Shown piece after piece: positions 5,568 to 5,884 of a stretch of DNA of 5,884 nt (the first letter of the stretch is position 1; each line of letters begins with the position of its first letter). The stretch is from Sedimentisphaerales bacterium (GTDB lineage: Bacteria > Planctomycetota > Phycisphaerae > Sedimentisphaerales > SM23-30). The translations under genes were made by a program, and so were the position numbers. The notes beneath the pieces were generated by a model. That model was given only the letters and a program-made list of their open reading frames with translations, was not told where the DNA came from and did not search any database. The stretch is taken from NCBI GenBank assembly GCA_030636065.1, contig DAOVXR010000125.1, positions 1 to 5,884 on the forward strand, in the 5' to 3' direction.

Positions 5568-5592
5568 GTAGGATGGGCTTCAGCCCATGCGG
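5568..5592 (+). repeat. REP-like element 3 between attenuator and trpE
   Basis: GTAG (5568-5571) is followed by the stem ATGGGCT/AGCCCAT (5573-5579/5582-5588) around a minimal loop, then GCGG. It is the same family as element 1, with compensating base changes in the stem. It falls between the attenuator T-tract and the trpE ribosome site, so it would be part of every read-through mRNA. Confidence 0.65.
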
Positions 5593-5627
5593 TCTTGCTA
5601 ACATGTTATCTATACAGGAGTTATACA

Positions 5628-5884
5628 ATGCAAGAGACATTTACAACACAGGGTGGAATCAAGATTATCAGGACAAAGCAGGACGTCCCGATCAGCAAGG
5701 CGCTGGCCGACGTACACAAACATATCGACCGGGCCAAGGGTTGCATTCTGGCCAGCGATTATGATTTCCCCGGGCGTTATTCGCGATGGGACATTGGCTT
5801 TATTGATCCGCCGCTTGAGATGATTAGTCGTGCCCGCAATTTCACTTTCCGGGCATTGAACGAGCGTGGAAAAATCATGCTTAC
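5628..5884 (+). CDS. trpE: Anthranilate synthase component I, N-terminal part (cut by window end)
   Basis: TrpE makes anthranilate from chorismate with ammonia supplied by the glutaminase subunit or domain TrpG, the first committed step to tryptophan. Eighty-five codons are visible. ATG 5628 has CAGGAG (5615-5620) upstream. The segment CILASDYDFPGRYSRWDIGF (39-58), followed by IDPPL, is the recognisable part. It corresponds to the tryptophan feedback-binding region of TrpE (LLES...GRYS in enteric enzymes) and is closest in style to the fused TrpE(G) proteins of rhizobia (FEYPGRYTRWD). Whether a TrpG domain is fused at the C-terminus cannot be seen. The upstream Trp-codon leader and attenuator independently support the assignment. 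Confidence 0.88.
   Translation, partial: MQETFTTQGGIKIIRTKQDVPISKALADVHKHIDRAKGCILASDYDFPGRYSRWDIGFIDPPLEMISRARNFTFRALNERGKIML

Noticed and set aside
5573..5764. + strand frame of 63 codons over the trpE start
   Set aside because: It is out of frame with the clearly recognisable TrpE sequence and begins inside the REP-like hairpin.
1..5884. CRISPR array, tRNA, rRNA or insertion sequence
   Set aside because: No regularly spaced repeats, cloverleaf-like segments, rRNA stretches or transposase motifs were seen on either strand.

Overview
The window looks like chromosomal DNA from a free-living bacterium of roughly 50% GC. All recognisable genes are on the + strand. My best guess is a planctomycete of the Phycisphaerae type, but this is inference. 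It rests on a standalone murD outside any mur/fts cluster, a 'type 2' PyrF, the style of the membrane protein at the left, and a TrpE resembling the fused TrpE(G) form. No taxonomic marker is present.

Layout. 1-65 may hold the last codons of an upstream gene. 66-451 has no convincing gene but carries several inverted repeats and a plausible promoter. 452-1348 encodes a single-pass membrane protein with a C-terminal SPOR-like region. 1570-2517 is pyrF (TTG start), ending in a GTAG-hairpin repeat that probably doubles as its terminator. 2518-2655 holds two REP-like repeats and a duplicated promoter/start block. 2656-4047 is murD, apparently expressed as a leaderless mRNA. 4127-5350 is an AAA ATPase of the DUF4143 family with its own strong promoter. 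5351-5627 is a complete tryptophan-operon control region, and 5628 to the end is the 5' part of trpE, cut by the window edge.

The standout is the trp control region. In order it has: a near-consensus promoter; a 14-bp perfect palindrome between -35 and -10; a 26-residue leader peptide with three consecutive Trp codons and its own Shine-Dalgarno; an antiterminator pairing; a strong intrinsic terminator with a T7 tract that competes for the same strand; then a REP-like hairpin, a Shine-Dalgarno and trpE. The geometry fits ribosome-mediated attenuation. Stalling on the Trp codons leaves the antiterminator arm free, while a ribosome at the leader stop codon covers it. The palindrome suggests a second, repressor-type layer.

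The genes do not form one pathway. PyrF serves pyrimidine synthesis, MurD serves peptidoglycan synthesis, and TrpE serves tryptophan synthesis. Each has its own control signals, so this reads as a string of small transcription units separated by REP-like elements rather than one operon.
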